Positions 17,205 to 26,147 of a DNA stretch of 64,000 nucleotides are shown piece after piece. The stretch covers positions 372,001-436,000 of the forward strand of contig NZ_WNXY01000001.1 of assembly GCF_009733815.1 (NCBI RefSeq). Direction: 5' to 3'. The notes beneath the pieces are model-generated. The model did no database searches, had not been told where the DNA came from, and saw only the letters and a program-made list of their open reading frames with translations. Numbering within the stretch: position 1 is the stretch's first letter; each line of letters opens with the position of its first letter. This DNA comes from Pseudactinotalea suaedae (GTDB lineage: Bacteria > Actinomycetota > Actinomycetes > Actinomycetales > Beutenbergiaceae). A program made the position numbers and the translations under genes.

Positions 17205-17362
17205 CGCGCGACGGTCGTTCGGAGGGGGGCCGACGACTCATCGCAGCGCGGCCTCGAGATCCCGAGGGGGACGGGAAAGTCTCGGCCGCTCGGCATGCTA
17301 CCCCCTCACCGGTGGCGCCCGCACGCCTCCGACGCTGGTCATCATCGGCCAGAATGGCCGGG

Positions 17363-19432
17363 ATGAACACCTCCTCGCAGACCACCCCACTGCCGCGCCT
17401 TCACGCCGGCCTCCCCGACTTCCCGGCGCTGTCGCTGGAGCAGATGCGCAGCGCGGTGCTCGCCGCGATGGCGGACCAGCGAGCGCTCTGGGAGCAGATC
17501 GCGACCGAGGACGCAGCGCCCTCGATCGCCTCGACGCTGGAACGCCTGGAACGGGCACGGGGGCCGCTGCGCCACGCCTACTGGCCGCTGTACACGCTCG
17601 CGAACTCGGCCGCCGACGACGAGATCCGCGCCGTGGAGACCGAGCTGGCCCCGAAGATGACCGAGCACCGGGACGCCCTCTACCTCGACAAGCGGATCTT
17701 CGAGCGGCTGCGCACCCTCAGCGAGACCCTGCCCGAGGACACCGACGCCGAGACCCGATGGCTGCTGCACCGGTACCTGCAGGACTTCGAGCGTGCCGGC
17801 ATCACCCTCGACGACGAGGCAGCCGGCCGACTGCGCGCGCTCAACTCGGCGATCAGCGCAGCGGAGACCGAGTTCTCCCAGCGCGCCGCTGCCGGCATGG
17901 CGGCAGCGGCCGTGCCGGTCACCGACGAGGCCCTGCTCGAGGGCCTCAGCGAGGAGACGGTGTCCGGGCTGCGTCGCTCGGCGGCCGATCGAGGCAGCGA
18001 CGGCGCACTCGTCACCTTCATCCTCCCCACGGCGCAGCCGCTCGTGACGCAGAGCCCTCACCGGCTGCTGCGCGAGCAGATCCAGCGCTCCTCGCTGGCA
18101 CGGGGCTGGGGCGCAGACGCCGCCACCGACACCCGCGAGCTCGTGCTGCGGCTGGCCCGGCTGCGTGCCGAGCGCGCCCAGCTGCTCGGCTACCCGCACC
18201 ACGCGGCCTACGTCGCGGCGGGTGGCACCGCCCAGTCCACCGACGCGGTCAGCGCGATGCTCACCCAGCTGGCCGCACCCGCGGTGCGCAACGCCCGCGC
18301 CGAGGCGGCCGAGCTCCAGGCCGCGCTGTCGGCCGATCACCCCGGGGAGAGCCTGCAGGCCTGGGACTGGGGCTACTACGCCGACCGCGTGCGCGCGGAG
18401 CGGTACCAGGTCGACCAGGCCGCGCTGCGGCCCTACCTCGAGCTCGAGAACGTCGTCCAGCGCGGCGTCTTCCTCGCAGCCGAGCGGCTCTACGGGCTCA
18501 CCTTCACCGAGCGGCCCGACCTGCCGGGCTACGCCGACGGCGTGCGCGTCTTCGCGGTCACCCGCCCCGACGGCACGCCCGGTGGGCTGTTCGTGGCCGA
18601 CTACTACGCGCGTGCGGGCAAGCGCGGCGGTGCGTGGATGCACTCGCTGTCCGAGCAGTCCCACCTCACCGGCGAGCTCCCGGTCGTCGTCAACAACCTC
18701 AACATCACCCAGCCGGCCGCCGGCGAGCCGACGCTGCTGACCTGGGACGAGGTGAACACGGCGTTCCACGAGTTCGGCCACGCCCTGCACGGCCTGCTCT
18801 CGGACGTCACCTACCCCTCGCTGTCGGGGACGGCGGTGCCGCGCGACTTCGTGGAGTACCCGTCGCAGGTGAACGAGATGTGGGCCACCCACCCCGAGAT
18901 CCTCGCCAGCTACGCCCGCCACCACCGCACGGGCGAGCCGCTGCCCGAGGCGCTGCTGGACGCGCTGCTCGCCTCGCAGTCCGACGGCGAGGGGTTCCGC
19001 ACCACCGAGTTCCTCGCCGCCGCGCTGCTCGACCAGGCGTGGCACACCCTCGCCCCCGACGACGTCCCGACCGACGTCGACGACGTCCTCGCCTTCGAGG
19101 AGCGCGCCCTGACCGCCGCGGGCGTCGCGCTCGCTGAGGTCCCGCCGCGCTACCGCACCACCTACTTCAACCACGCCTTCGGCGGGGGCTACGACGCCGG
19201 CTACTACTCCTACATCTGGAGCGAGGTCCTCGACGCCGACACCGTGGAGTGGTTCGGCACCGAAGCCGCTCGGGACGGTGACGGCGGGCTGAACCGCGAG
19301 GCGGGTGACCGGTTCGCCGAGGCGCTGCTCGCGCGCGGCCACTCGCGCGACCCGCTCGAGTCCTACCGCGACCTGCGCGGACGTGACGCCGACATCCAAC
19401 CCCTGCTCCGCCGTCGAAAGCTGGACTCATGA
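17363..19432 (+). CDS. M3 family zinc oligopeptidase (peptidyl-dipeptidase Dcp/OpdA type)
   Basis: About 689 residues. The zinc site is HEFGHALHG (His469, Glu470, His473) with the third ligand Glu498 in DFVEYPSQ. The mostly helical N-terminal half and the C-terminal YNHAF/YAGYYSYIWSEVLDAD-type stretch (here TYFNHAFGGGYDAGYYSY) are typical. It cleaves short peptides in the cytoplasm. ATG 17363 was chosen because CAGAAT lies seven bases upstream and would give a leaderless message; ATG 17354 is also possible. The stop overlaps the M20 peptidase start in ATGA, so the two peptidases are co-expressed and probably complete peptide breakdown together. Confidence 0.92.
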   Translation: MNTSSQTTPLPRLHAGLPDFPALSLEQMRSAVLAAMADQRALWEQIATEDAAPSIASTLERLERARGPLRHAYWPLYTLANSAADDEIRAVETELAPKMTEHRDALYLDKRIFERLRTLSETLPEDTDAETRWLLHRYLQDFERAGITLDDEAAGRLRALNSAISAAETEFSQRAAAGMAAAAVPVTDEALLEGLSEETVSGLRRSAADRGSDGALVTFILPTAQPLVTQSPHRLLREQIQRSSLARGWGADAATDTRELVLRLARLRAERAQLLGYPHHAAYVAAGGTAQSTDAVSAMLTQLAAPAVRNARAEAAELQAALSADHPGESLQAWDWGYYADRVRAERYQVDQAALRPYLELENVVQRGVFLAAERLYGLTFTERPDLPGYADGVRVFAVTRPDGTPGGLFVADYYARAGKRGGAWMHSLSEQSHLTGELPVVVNNLNITQPAAGEPTLLTWDEVNTAFHEFGHALHGLLSDVTYPSLSGTAVPRDFVEYPSQVNEMWATHPEILASYARHHRTGEPLPEALLDALLASQSDGEGFRTTEFLAAALLDQAWHTLAPDDVPTDVDDVLAFEERALTAAGVALAEVPPRYRTTYFNHAFGGGYDAGYYSYIWSEVLDADTVEWFGTEAARDGDGGLNREAGDRFAEALLARGHSRDPLESYRDLRGRDADIQPLLRRRKLDS

Positions 19433-20745
19433 CCGCGCACATCTCCCCGGAGGCCGACGCGGTCCGGATCTGCCGCGAGCTGATCCGGATCGACTCCTCG
19501 AACTACGGCGACGACTCCGGACCGGGGGAGCGGGCCGCGGCCGAGAAGGTCATGGAGCTGCTGACCGAGGTCGGCTACGACCCCACCTACGTGGAGTCGC
19601 GCCCGACCCGCGGGACGGTGCTGCTGCGCATCCCCGGCGCCGACCCCACCCGGCCGGCCCTGGTGGTGCACGGGCACACCGACGTGGTCCCGGCGCAGGC
19701 CAGCGACTGGAAGATGGACCCGTTCGGCGGGGACGAGATGGACGGCATGATCTGGGGCCGCGGCGCCGTGGACATGAAGGACATGGACGCGATGATCCTG
19801 GCGGTGCTCCGGGACATGAAGACCAGCGGCTGGCAGCCCTCCCGCGACCTGGTGGTCGCGTTCTTCGCCGACGAGGAGGCCGGCGGCAAGCTCGGTGCGG
19901 GCTGGGTCGTCGAGCACCACCCCGAGTGGTTCGAGGGCGCGACCGAGGCGATCAGCGAGGTCGGTGGCTTCAGCATCGAGATCGACGGCCGTCGCACCTA
20001 CCTGCTGCAGACCGCCGAGAAGGGCATCGCGTGGCTGCGGCTCGTCGCCGACGGCACCGCCGGGCACGGCTCCCAGGTCAACACCGACAACGCCGTGACG
20101 AGGCTCGCCGAGGCGGTCGCCCGGATCGGCCGGCACCGCTTCGAGACCTCGCTCGGCACCACCGTGACGGCGTTCCTCACCGGCGTCGCCGACCTCACCG
20201 GCAAGCGTTTCGACCCCGACGACCCCAGCACGGTCGACGACCTGGTCGCCGCGCTCGGCCCGATGAGCAAGTTCGTCGGCTCGACCACCGCGAACTACGC
20301 CAACCCGACCCAGCTCGACGCCGGCTACAAGGCCAACGTCGTCCCCGGGCAGGCGAGCGCCGCCGTCGACGTCCGGTTCCTGCCCGGGGCCGAGGAGGAC
20401 GTGATGGCCACGATCCGCGAGCTCGCGGGCGAGGGCGTGCGGGTCGAGGACATCCACCGCGACATCGCGCTCGAGGTGCCGTTCACCGGCGATCTCGTCG
20501 ACGCCATGGTGGCCTCGCTCGACGCCGAGGACCCGGGTGCGAACGTGCTGCCCTACATGCTCTCCGGCGGCACCGACAACAAGTCGCTCGCACGCCTGGG
20601 GATCACCGGGTACGGGTTCGCGCCGCTGCGGCTGCCTCCGGAGCTCGACTTCGCCGGGATGTTCCACGGGGTCGACGAGCGGGTGCCCGTGGAGTCGGTC
20701 GAGTTCGGCGTGCGGGTGCTGCGGCGGTTCCTGCAGAGCTGCTGA
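19429..20745 (+). CDS. M20 family metallopeptidase (dipeptidase/ArgE-DapE type)
   Basis: 438 residues. Zinc ligands and catalytic residues are visible: His83 and Asp85 in VVHGHTDVVP, Asp115 in GRGAVDMKDMDA, and Glu149/Glu150 in FADEEAGG. The dimerisation domain is inserted at about 185-300, and the last zinc His lies in the FAGMFHGVDERVPVESV segment. Probably a cytoplasmic dipeptidase or deacylase; the exact substrate is not clear. It overlaps the M3 peptidase gene by four bases. Confidence 0.9.
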   Translation: MTAHISPEADAVRICRELIRIDSSNYGDDSGPGERAAAEKVMELLTEVGYDPTYVESRPTRGTVLLRIPGADPTRPALVVHGHTDVVPAQASDWKMDPFGGDEMDGMIWGRGAVDMKDMDAMILAVLRDMKTSGWQPSRDLVVAFFADEEAGGKLGAGWVVEHHPEWFEGATEAISEVGGFSIEIDGRRTYLLQTAEKGIAWLRLVADGTAGHGSQVNTDNAVTRLAEAVARIGRHRFETSLGTTVTAFLTGVADLTGKRFDPDDPSTVDDLVAALGPMSKFVGSTTANYANPTQLDAGYKANVVPGQASAAVDVRFLPGAEEDVMATIRELAGEGVRVEDIHRDIALEVPFTGDLVDAMVASLDAEDPGANVLPYMLSGGTDNKSLARLGITGYGFAPLRLPPELDFAGMFHGVDERVPVESVEFGVRVLRRFLQSC

Positions 20746-20760
20746 GCGCCACAGCCGACC

Positions 20761-20973
20761 TCAGAGGGTGGACCGCACCCGGATGATCCGCCGGCGCAGC
20801 CAGACCTTGCGGCTGCCCCCGACGTACAGGCAATGGCGGGCGAGCTCCCACTTGCCGTACTCGGCCTCCTCGGTCAGGAGCCTGCGCACCTCGTTGCGGG
20901 TGGTCGTCCGGGGGAGCGTGAGCACCTTGACCTCGTAGGACGACGGCGGGCGCGTGTGGTCGGAACGCGACAT
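20761..20973 (-). CDS. DUF5703 family small protein
   Basis: 70 residues, basic: YEVKVLTLPRTTTRNEVRRL, EYGKWELARHCLYVGGSRKV and a terminal WLRRRIIRVR. This matches the actinobacterial DUF5703 family, function unknown, often beside an M20 peptidase gene as here. ATG 20973 was preferred over GTG 20982 because the -10-like TATACA (20983-20988 on the minus strand) abuts the GTG but fits a near-leaderless ATG. It is convergent with the M20 gene (15 bases apart) and divergent from the acidic protein gene. Confidence 0.8.
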   Translation of the reverse strand: MSRSDHTRPPSSYEVKVLTLPRTTTRNEVRRLLTEEAEYGKWELARHCLYVGGSRKVWLRRRIIRVRSTL

Positions 20974-21007
20974 GGCGCTCACTGTATAGGGCTGTCACCA
21001 CCTCTCG

Positions 21008-21019
21008 CGTAGCGCTACG
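21008..21019. promoter_or_regulatory. 12-bp palindrome overlapping the -10 of the acidic protein gene
   Basis: CGTAGCGCTACG is a perfect palindrome. Its right end is part of TACGTT (21016-21021), which lies seven bases before ATG 21029 and looks like a leaderless -10 box. A repressor bound here would block the start. Confidence 0.4.
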
Positions 21020-21028
21020 TTTACGCCC

Positions 21029-21322
21029 ATGGCCACCGATCCGAGTGCAGCGCTCGAGACGCTGATAGCAGCGTTCCGCTCCCACCTTGCCGCGGCCACG
21101 GCCGAGCAAGACCCCGATGCCGACACGGTGCTGGACGCCGCCGCGCTGCTCGCCGACGCGTTCGAGACCTACGACGACGCGCTGTACGAGGAGACCGGCG
21201 TCGACACGCCGTTCTACCTCGACGACGACTCCGACGAGGACGACGACGAGGACGACTTCGCGGACGACGACGACGCCGACGAGGACGAGGACGACGCCGA
21301 CGAGGACCTCGAGCAGACCTGA
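21029..21322 (+). CDS. Small highly acidic protein of unknown function
   Basis: 97 residues. The first 65 residues look helical (ALETLIAAFRSHLAAATAEQ, DTVLDAAALLADAFETYDDA). The remainder is almost only Asp and Glu with a few Ala (about residues 66-97). No Cys, no signal, no membrane segment. Such tails can mimic nucleic acid or bind basic proteins, but nothing here shows a partner. A leaderless ATG start seems likely. The next gene is convergent three bases away. Confidence 0.7.
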   Translation: MATDPSAALETLIAAFRSHLAAATAEQDPDADTVLDAAALLADAFETYDDALYEETGVDTPFYLDDDSDEDDDEDDFADDDDADEDEDDADEDLEQT

Positions 21323-21325
21323 CCC

Positions 21326-22264
21326 TCAGCGGCGCCCGGCAGGCTGGGTGATGTCGTCCAGGGCGTCACGGATCTCGTCGGGCAGGTCCAGGTCGGCCGC
21401 AGCCAGCGCGCCGCGCAGCTGAGCGGGCGTACGAGCGCCGACGACGACGCTGCTCACCACGGGCGCGTCGCGCGCCCAGGCCAGGGCGACCTCGACCGGT
21501 GCCCGGCTGAGCCCGTCGGCTGCGGTCGCGAGCGCCTCGACGACGCTGCGGGCGTACGCCGTCAGGTACGGCTCGACGAAGCCACGCAGGTGCGGTGAGG
21601 CGGCACGGGAGTCGGCCGGGACCGAGTGCCGGTACTTGGCCGACAGCACGCCACGCCCGAGCGGCGACCAGCCGACGACACCGACCCCGAGGGCCTGCGC
21701 CGCGTCCATGAGCTCCACCTCGGCCGAGCGGTTGAGCAGGGAGTACTCGGTCTGCGCGCACGCCAGGCCGACGCCGTGCTCGAGCAGCGTGGCGACCTGG
21801 GCCACCTGCCAGGCGGCGTGGTTGGCGAGCCCGACGTAGCGGACCTTGCCGGAGGACACGGCGTGCGCGAGCGTGTCCGCGACCTCGGGCACCGGGGTGC
21901 CGGGGTCAGGTGCCTGCACGAGCCACACGTCGAGGTGATCGGTGCCGAGCCGCCGCAGCGTCTCCTCCAGCGAGCTGAGCAGCGCTCGCCGCGAGGCGTC
22001 GAGCCGCCCGTCGACGACCCCCGACCGGGCCGAGAGCACCACGTCGTCGCGGTGGACCTCGTTCTGCAGCAGCCCGCCGATGATGTCGAGCGCACCGCCG
22101 TCGGAGTAGGTGGCGGCGGTGTCCACCAGCGAGCCGCCGGCGTCGAGGAAGATCCTCAGCTGCTCGGCCGCCTCGTGCTCGTCAGTGTCGCGGCCCCAGG
22201 TCATCGTGCCCAGCCCCACTGCCGACACGCGCAACCCCGTGCGACCCAACCGCCTCAGCTCCAT
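21326..22264 (-). CDS. Aldo/keto reductase family protein with altered catalytic residues
   Basis: 312 residues, (beta/alpha)8 fold: [90 protein letters not shown] and an NADPH-binding C-terminal [17 protein letters not shown]. The usual tetrad is Asp-Tyr-Lys-His. Asp and Tyr are kept (DTAATY), but the Lys position reads Arg (LSARSG) and the His position reads Gln ([10 protein letters not shown]). It may work on unusual substrates, be a weak enzyme, or act as a sensor. It is divergent from uppP with overlapping regulatory space. Confidence 0.85.
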   Translation of the reverse strand: MELRRLGRTGLRVSAVGLGTMTWGRDTDEHEAAEQLRIFLDAGGSLVDTAATYSDGGALDIIGGLLQNEVHRDDVVLSARSGVVDGRLDASRRALLSSLEETLRRLGTDHLDVWLVQAPDPGTPVPEVADTLAHAVSSGKVRYVGLANHAAWQVAQVATLLEHGVGLACAQTEYSLLNRSAEVELMDAAQALGVGVVGWSPLGRGVLSAKYRHSVPADSRAASPHLRGFVEPYLTAYARSVVEALATAADGLSRAPVEVALAWARDAPVVSSVVVGARTPAQLRGALAAADLDLPDEIRDALDDITQPAGRR

Positions 22265-22289
22265 GGCGATCAGGTTAGTGTTGCCGCCC

Positions 22290-23135
22290 GTGTCCTTCTT
22301 CGACGCGGTGATCCTCGGCCTGATCCAGGGCCTCACGGAATTCCTGCCCATCTCCTCGAGCGCGCACCTGCGGATCGTCGGTGAGCTGCTCGGTGCCGAC
22401 CCCGGTGCCTCGTTCAGCGCGATCACCCAGATCGGCACCGAGGCAGCGGTGGTGCTGTACTTCCGCCGCGACATCGCCCGCATCATCAGCCACTGGGTCA
22501 AGTCGCTGCCGGTCGGCCCCTGGGCCAAGCAGGTGCCCTCCACCGATCCCGACGCCCGCATGGGGTGGTACGTCATCGTCGGCTCGATCCCGATCGTGGT
22601 GCTGGGGCTGCTGTTCCAGGACCAGATCGAGCACGCGCTGCGCAACCTGTGGATCACGGCGGCCGTGCTGGCCGGCTTCGCGCTGATCCTGGGCTGGGCG
22701 GACAGGGTCGGCGCCAAGACCAAGACGCTGACCGAGCTCACCTGGCGGGACGGCATCCTGTTCGGGCTCGCGCAGGCGCTCGCGCTGATCCCCGGCGTGT
22801 CGCGCTCCGGTGGCACGATCACCGCCGGGCTGCTGCTCGGGTACACGCGGGAGGCGGCGGCCCGCTACTCGTTCCTGCTCGCCGTCCCCGCGGTACTGGG
22901 CTCGGGGTTCTACCAGCTGTTCAAGAGCGGCTTCAGCGGCGGTGAGGCCGGGCTGCCGGCGACCGTGATCGCCACCCTCGTCGCGTTCGGGGTGGGGTAC
23001 GTCGTCATCATCGCGTTCCTCAAGATCGTCTCGACCTACTCCTACAAGGGGTTCGTCTGGTACCGGGTCGGGCTGGCCGCGCTGGTCGTCGTGCTGCTGC
23101 TCACCGGTGTGCTGCAGGCGATGCCGCCCGCCTAG
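22290..23135 (+). CDS. uppP: Undecaprenyl-diphosphatase UppP (BacA)
   Basis: 281 residues, multi-span membrane protein that dephosphorylates undecaprenyl diphosphate to recycle the lipid carrier for cell-wall synthesis. Both signature regions are present: [16 protein letters not shown] near the N-terminus and [18 protein letters not shown] in the middle, with the catalytic Glu, His and Arg. GTG 22290 is placed by TAGTGT eight bases upstream (leaderless). An ATG at 22263 would add nine residues and is less likely. Homologues can confer bacitracin tolerance. Confidence 0.93.
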   Translation: MSFFDAVILGLIQGLTEFLPISSSAHLRIVGELLGADPGASFSAITQIGTEAAVVLYFRRDIARIISHWVKSLPVGPWAKQVPSTDPDARMGWYVIVGSIPIVVLGLLFQDQIEHALRNLWITAAVLAGFALILGWADRVGAKTKTLTELTWRDGILFGLAQALALIPGVSRSGGTITAGLLLGYTREAAARYSFLLAVPAVLGSGFYQLFKSGFSGGEAGLPATVIATLVAFGVGYVVIIAFLKIVSTYSYKGFVWYRVGLAALVVVLLLTGVLQAMPPA

Positions 23136-23178
23136 GCACCCGGTCCAGGGGGCCGTCAGGTCCGGCTACGCTCGTGGC

Positions 23179-24390
23179 GTGCAGAGCTGGAACGCCCCTG
23201 AGGTGCCGACGATCGAGGGTCAGGGCATCGTTCCCCGGGTCCATGACACCGCCTCCGGAGGGCTCCGCGAGCTGTCCGGCGTCGGCGGCCGCGTCGGGAT
23301 GTACGTGTGCGGCATCACGCCCTACGACTCGACGCACCTGGGTCACGCGGCCACGTACGTCGCCTTCGACACCCTCAACCGGGCCTGGCGCGACGCCGGT
23401 CTCGACGTGACCTACGTGCAGAACGTCACCGATGTCGACGACCCGCTGCTCGAGCGGGCCGAGGACACCGGTGTCGACTGGCGCGAGCTGGCCTCCTCGG
23501 AGATCGAGAAGTTCCGCGGCGACATGGCGGGCCTGCGGGTGATCCCGCCCGCGCACTACGTCAGCGTGGTGGACTCGGTCGACCTCGTGGTGACCGCGGT
23601 GTCGGAGATGCTGCGCACCGGCTCCGCCTACGTCGTGGGCGACGACGTGTACGCCGACCTCGCCGCCGACGCCCTGGTGGGCAGCATCGGCCACCTCGAC
23701 GACGCGGAGATGGACACCCTCTTCGCCGAGCGCGGCGGCGACCCCGACACACCGGGCAAGCGCCACCCGCGCGACCCGCTGCTGTGGCGCGGACGGCGCG
23801 AGGGTGAGCCCTCCTGGCCAGGCGGTGACCTGGGTGAGGGCCGGCCCGGCTGGCACATCGAGTGCGCCGCGATCGCCCGGGACCATCTCGACATCCCGAT
23901 GACCGTGCAGGGCGGCGGCTACGACCTGGTCTACCCCCACCACGAGATGTCCACCTCGCACCTGCGCGAGGTGACCGGCCGCCAGCACCCCGCCGAGGCG
24001 TTCGTGCACACCGGGCTGGTCGGCTACCAGGGTCACAAGATGAGCAAGTCCCGGGGCAACCTGGTGTTCGTCAGCCAGCTCGCTGCCGACGGCATCCCCG
24101 CCGACGTCGTGCGCCTCGTGCTGCTCGCCCAGCACTACCGGACCGACTGGGAGTACTCGAGCGCTCAGCTGGGCGCGGCTGCGCGCCGCTGGCAGCGGTG
24201 GCAGGACGCCGCGCACCTGGCGCGGGACACCGACGAGTCGGCCACGATCGCCGCGCTGCGCGCCGCGATCGCCGACGACCTCAACACCCCGGCCGCGGTC
24301 GCGATCGTGGACGCCTGGGCTGCGCGCCCCGGCCGTGGCCGAGCCGTGATCGCCGCTGTCTCTGCCCTGCTGGGCGTCGAGATCGGCTGA
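23179..24390 (+). CDS. mshC: Cysteine:GlcN-Ins ligase MshC (mycothiol synthesis)
   Basis: 403 residues. Ligates cysteine to glucosaminyl-inositol using ATP, the third step of mycothiol synthesis. A class I aminoacyl-tRNA-synthetase fold shows HIGH-type STHLGHAATYVAFD, a zinc-site Cys in YVCGITPYDS, ECAAIARDHL and the KMSKSRGNLVFVS loop. It is shorter than CysRS and lacks the anticodon-binding domain, which identifies MshC. Leaderless GTG 23179 follows TACGCT (23167-23172). It is co-directional with uppP (43 bases apart) but has its own promoter. Confidence 0.94.
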   Translation: MQSWNAPEVPTIEGQGIVPRVHDTASGGLRELSGVGGRVGMYVCGITPYDSTHLGHAATYVAFDTLNRAWRDAGLDVTYVQNVTDVDDPLLERAEDTGVDWRELASSEIEKFRGDMAGLRVIPPAHYVSVVDSVDLVVTAVSEMLRTGSAYVVGDDVYADLAADALVGSIGHLDDAEMDTLFAERGGDPDTPGKRHPRDPLLWRGRREGEPSWPGGDLGEGRPGWHIECAAIARDHLDIPMTVQGGGYDLVYPHHEMSTSHLREVTGRQHPAEAFVHTGLVGYQGHKMSKSRGNLVFVSQLAADGIPADVVRLVLLAQHYRTDWEYSSAQLGAAARRWQRWQDAAHLARDTDESATIAALRAAIADDLNTPAAVAIVDAWAARPGRGRAVIAAVSALLGVEIG

Positions 24391-24417
24391 CGCCGAACCG
24401 GCGCGCGGCTCCAGCGG

Positions 24418-24497
24418 GTGCAACACATCCGTCGCCACCTGCCGCCATCAGGGCCAGATCGCCGTGATCGGACTATCTGGCGACGGTTTCGTTGCAC
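24418..24497. repeat. Imperfect inverted repeat between convergent mshC and PAC2 genes
   Basis: The arms GTGCAAC-ACAT-CCGTCGCCA (24418-24437) and TGGCGACGG-TTTC-GTTGCAC (24478-24497) match at 16 of 20 positions around a 40-base centre. In the centre CCAGAT (24454-24459) can pair with ATCTGG (24475-24480), which competes with the outer stem. It may be a two-way terminator or the remains of a small mobile element. Confidence 0.55.
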
Positions 24498-24533
24498 GAG
24501 CGCGCCGACGCCGGCGCCCACACCCGCAGCGGG

Positions 24534-25394
24534 TCAGCCGTTGTCCCTGCCGCGACGGCGCAGGTAGCGCTCGAACTCGCGCGCGATCGCCTCGCCGCTG
24601 GCCTCGGGGAGGTCGGCGGTGTCCTTCGCCTCCTCGAGCTGCTGCACGTACTCGGCGATCTCCGGGTCCTCGGCGGCGAGCTCGTCGACGCCGCGCTGCC
24701 AGGCGTCGGCGTCCTCGGCCAGGTCTCCCGTGGGGACCGGCTCGCCCAGCACCTCCTCGAGGCCGGCCAGCAGCGCGAGCGTGGCCTTGGGTGAGGGCGG
24801 CTGCGCCACGTAGTGGGGGACGGCGGCCCACACCGACAGCGTGTGCATGCCGCGCTCGGCCGCCAGGTGGCCGAGCACGCCCACGATGCCGGTCGGGCCC
24901 TCGTAGTCGCTGCCCTCGATCCCGAGCAGCGCCTGCACCTGCGGGTCGTCGGAGCTGGTCTGCACCGGGATCGGGCGGGTGTGGGGCGCGTCCGCGAGCA
25001 GCGCGCCCACCGTCACGACCGTGCCGACCCGCAGCTCCTCGGCAGCGTCCAGCAGCTCGTTGCAGTAGCTGCGCCACCGCATCGACGGCTCGGTGCCCTG
25101 GGCGAGCACCACGCTGCGACCCAGCACCGGGCTCAGCGCGATCGAGACCGTGGTCTGGGGCCACTCGAGCGTGCGGCGGCCATCGGCGTCCCTGCTCGAG
25201 ACCGGGCGGTTGACCTGGAAGTCGTGGTACGGCTCCGGGTCGAGCGCGCGGACCTCGCGCGCCCGCCAGGCCCGCGCCAGGGCGGCGACGGCCGACGACG
25301 CGGCGGAGCCGGCGTCGTTCCAGCCCTCGAACGCCGCGATCATCATCGCGGGAGGGAGATCGGGACGCTCTGCGGCGTGACGAGGTGTGGTCAC
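24534..25394 (-). CDS. PAC2 family protein (proteasome-assembly-chaperone-like)
   Basis: 286 residues. PAC2 domain: MMIAAFEGWNDAGSAAS at the N-terminus, an RPVSSRDADGRRTLEWPQTT beta region, and SYCNELLDAAEELRVGTVVTVGALLADAPHTRP, ending in a basic helix. The family is named after a eukaryotic proteasome chaperone, but in actinobacteria a role in proteasome assembly has not been shown as far as I know. GTG start 25392-25394 is leaderless behind TAGGCT (minus strand, 25401-25406). It lies a few kb from the proteasome genes. Confidence 0.88.
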   Translation of the reverse strand: MTTPRHAAERPDLPPAMMIAAFEGWNDAGSAASSAVAALARAWRAREVRALDPEPYHDFQVNRPVSSRDADGRRTLEWPQTTVSIALSPVLGRSVVLAQGTEPSMRWRSYCNELLDAAEELRVGTVVTVGALLADAPHTRPIPVQTSSDDPQVQALLGIEGSDYEGPTGIVGVLGHLAAERGMHTLSVWAAVPHYVAQPPSPKATLALLAGLEEVLGEPVPTGDLAEDADAWQRGVDELAAEDPEIAEYVQQLEEAKDTADLPEASGEAIAREFERYLRRRGRDNG

Positions 25395-25469
25395 GGCTCC
25401 AGCCTAGATCGTGGGAGATATACCCTGAGCAGGCACATCGCCCGGCACCCACCTGGAGCCTGAAATATC

Positions 25470-26147
25470 GTGACGCTCGCCGCTGTCCTCTGGGACATGG
25501 ACGGGACCCTTGTCGACTCCGAGCCGTACTGGCTGTCAGCCGAGAAGGAGCTGGTCACCGCGGCAGGGGCGACCTGGAACCCGGCGATCCTGCCGCTCAT
25601 GATCGGGCAGTCGCTCGAGCACAGTGCCGCGCTGCTGCAGGAGTGGTTCGGCATCACGCTGTCAATCCAGGAGATCGTCGACACCCTGATCGACGCCGTG
25701 CTGGACCGGATGGCGACGCTCGGCGTGCCGTGGCGGCCCGGGGCCCGTGAGCTCCTCGTCGAGCTCCACGAGGCCGGTGTGCCGTGCGCGCTCGTGACGA
25801 TGTCGTGGAAGCGCATGGTCGACGTGGTGCTCGACCAGCTCCCCGACGGCATCTTCGCCACCGTGGTCACCGGCGACGCCGTGACGCGCGGCAAGCCGCA
25901 CCCCGAGCCCTACCTGACGGCGGCCGCGAACCTGGGCGTCGACGTCGCCTCGTGCGTCGCCATCGAGGACTCGACCCCTGGCGTCGCCTCCGCGGAGGCC
26001 GCCGGTGCCCGGGTGCTCGCGGTCGAGGCGCACGTCCCGCTGCCGGCCGCGCCCGGCCGCAGCCGCATGACGACGCTGGCCGGGGTCGGTGCCGCCGATC
26101 TGGAGAAGATCGCCGCCGGCGGCGTCGTGGACCTCATCGGTGCGTAG
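25470..26147 (+). CDS. HAD family phosphatase (beta-phosphoglucomutase-like)
   Basis: 225 residues. Motif I is LWDMDGTLVDSEPYW, motif II the T of CALVTMSWKR, the Lys is in TRGKPHPEPYLTAAANLG, and motif IV is VAIEDSTPGVASAEAAGA. A helical cap follows motif I. It is a cytoplasmic phosphatase or mutase of the GS1/PGMB group; substrate unknown. The GTG start has a weak TGGAG upstream and TATACC (25419-25424) may be the -10. The stop overlaps the site-2 protease gene by eight bases (GTGCGTAG). Confidence 0.88.
   Translation: MTLAAVLWDMDGTLVDSEPYWLSAEKELVTAAGATWNPAILPLMIGQSLEHSAALLQEWFGITLSIQEIVDTLIDAVLDRMATLGVPWRPGARELLVELHEAGVPCALVTMSWKRMVDVVLDQLPDGIFATVVTGDAVTRGKPHPEPYLTAAANLGVDVASCVAIEDSTPGVASAEAAGARVLAVEAHVPLPAAPGRSRMTTLAGVGAADLEKIAAGGVVDLIGA

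Noticed and set aside
24534-25394. Naming the PAC2 gene a proteasome assembly factor
   Set aside because: Family name and distance to the proteasome genes are suggestive only; it is not in the operon and no direct evidence is in the sequence.
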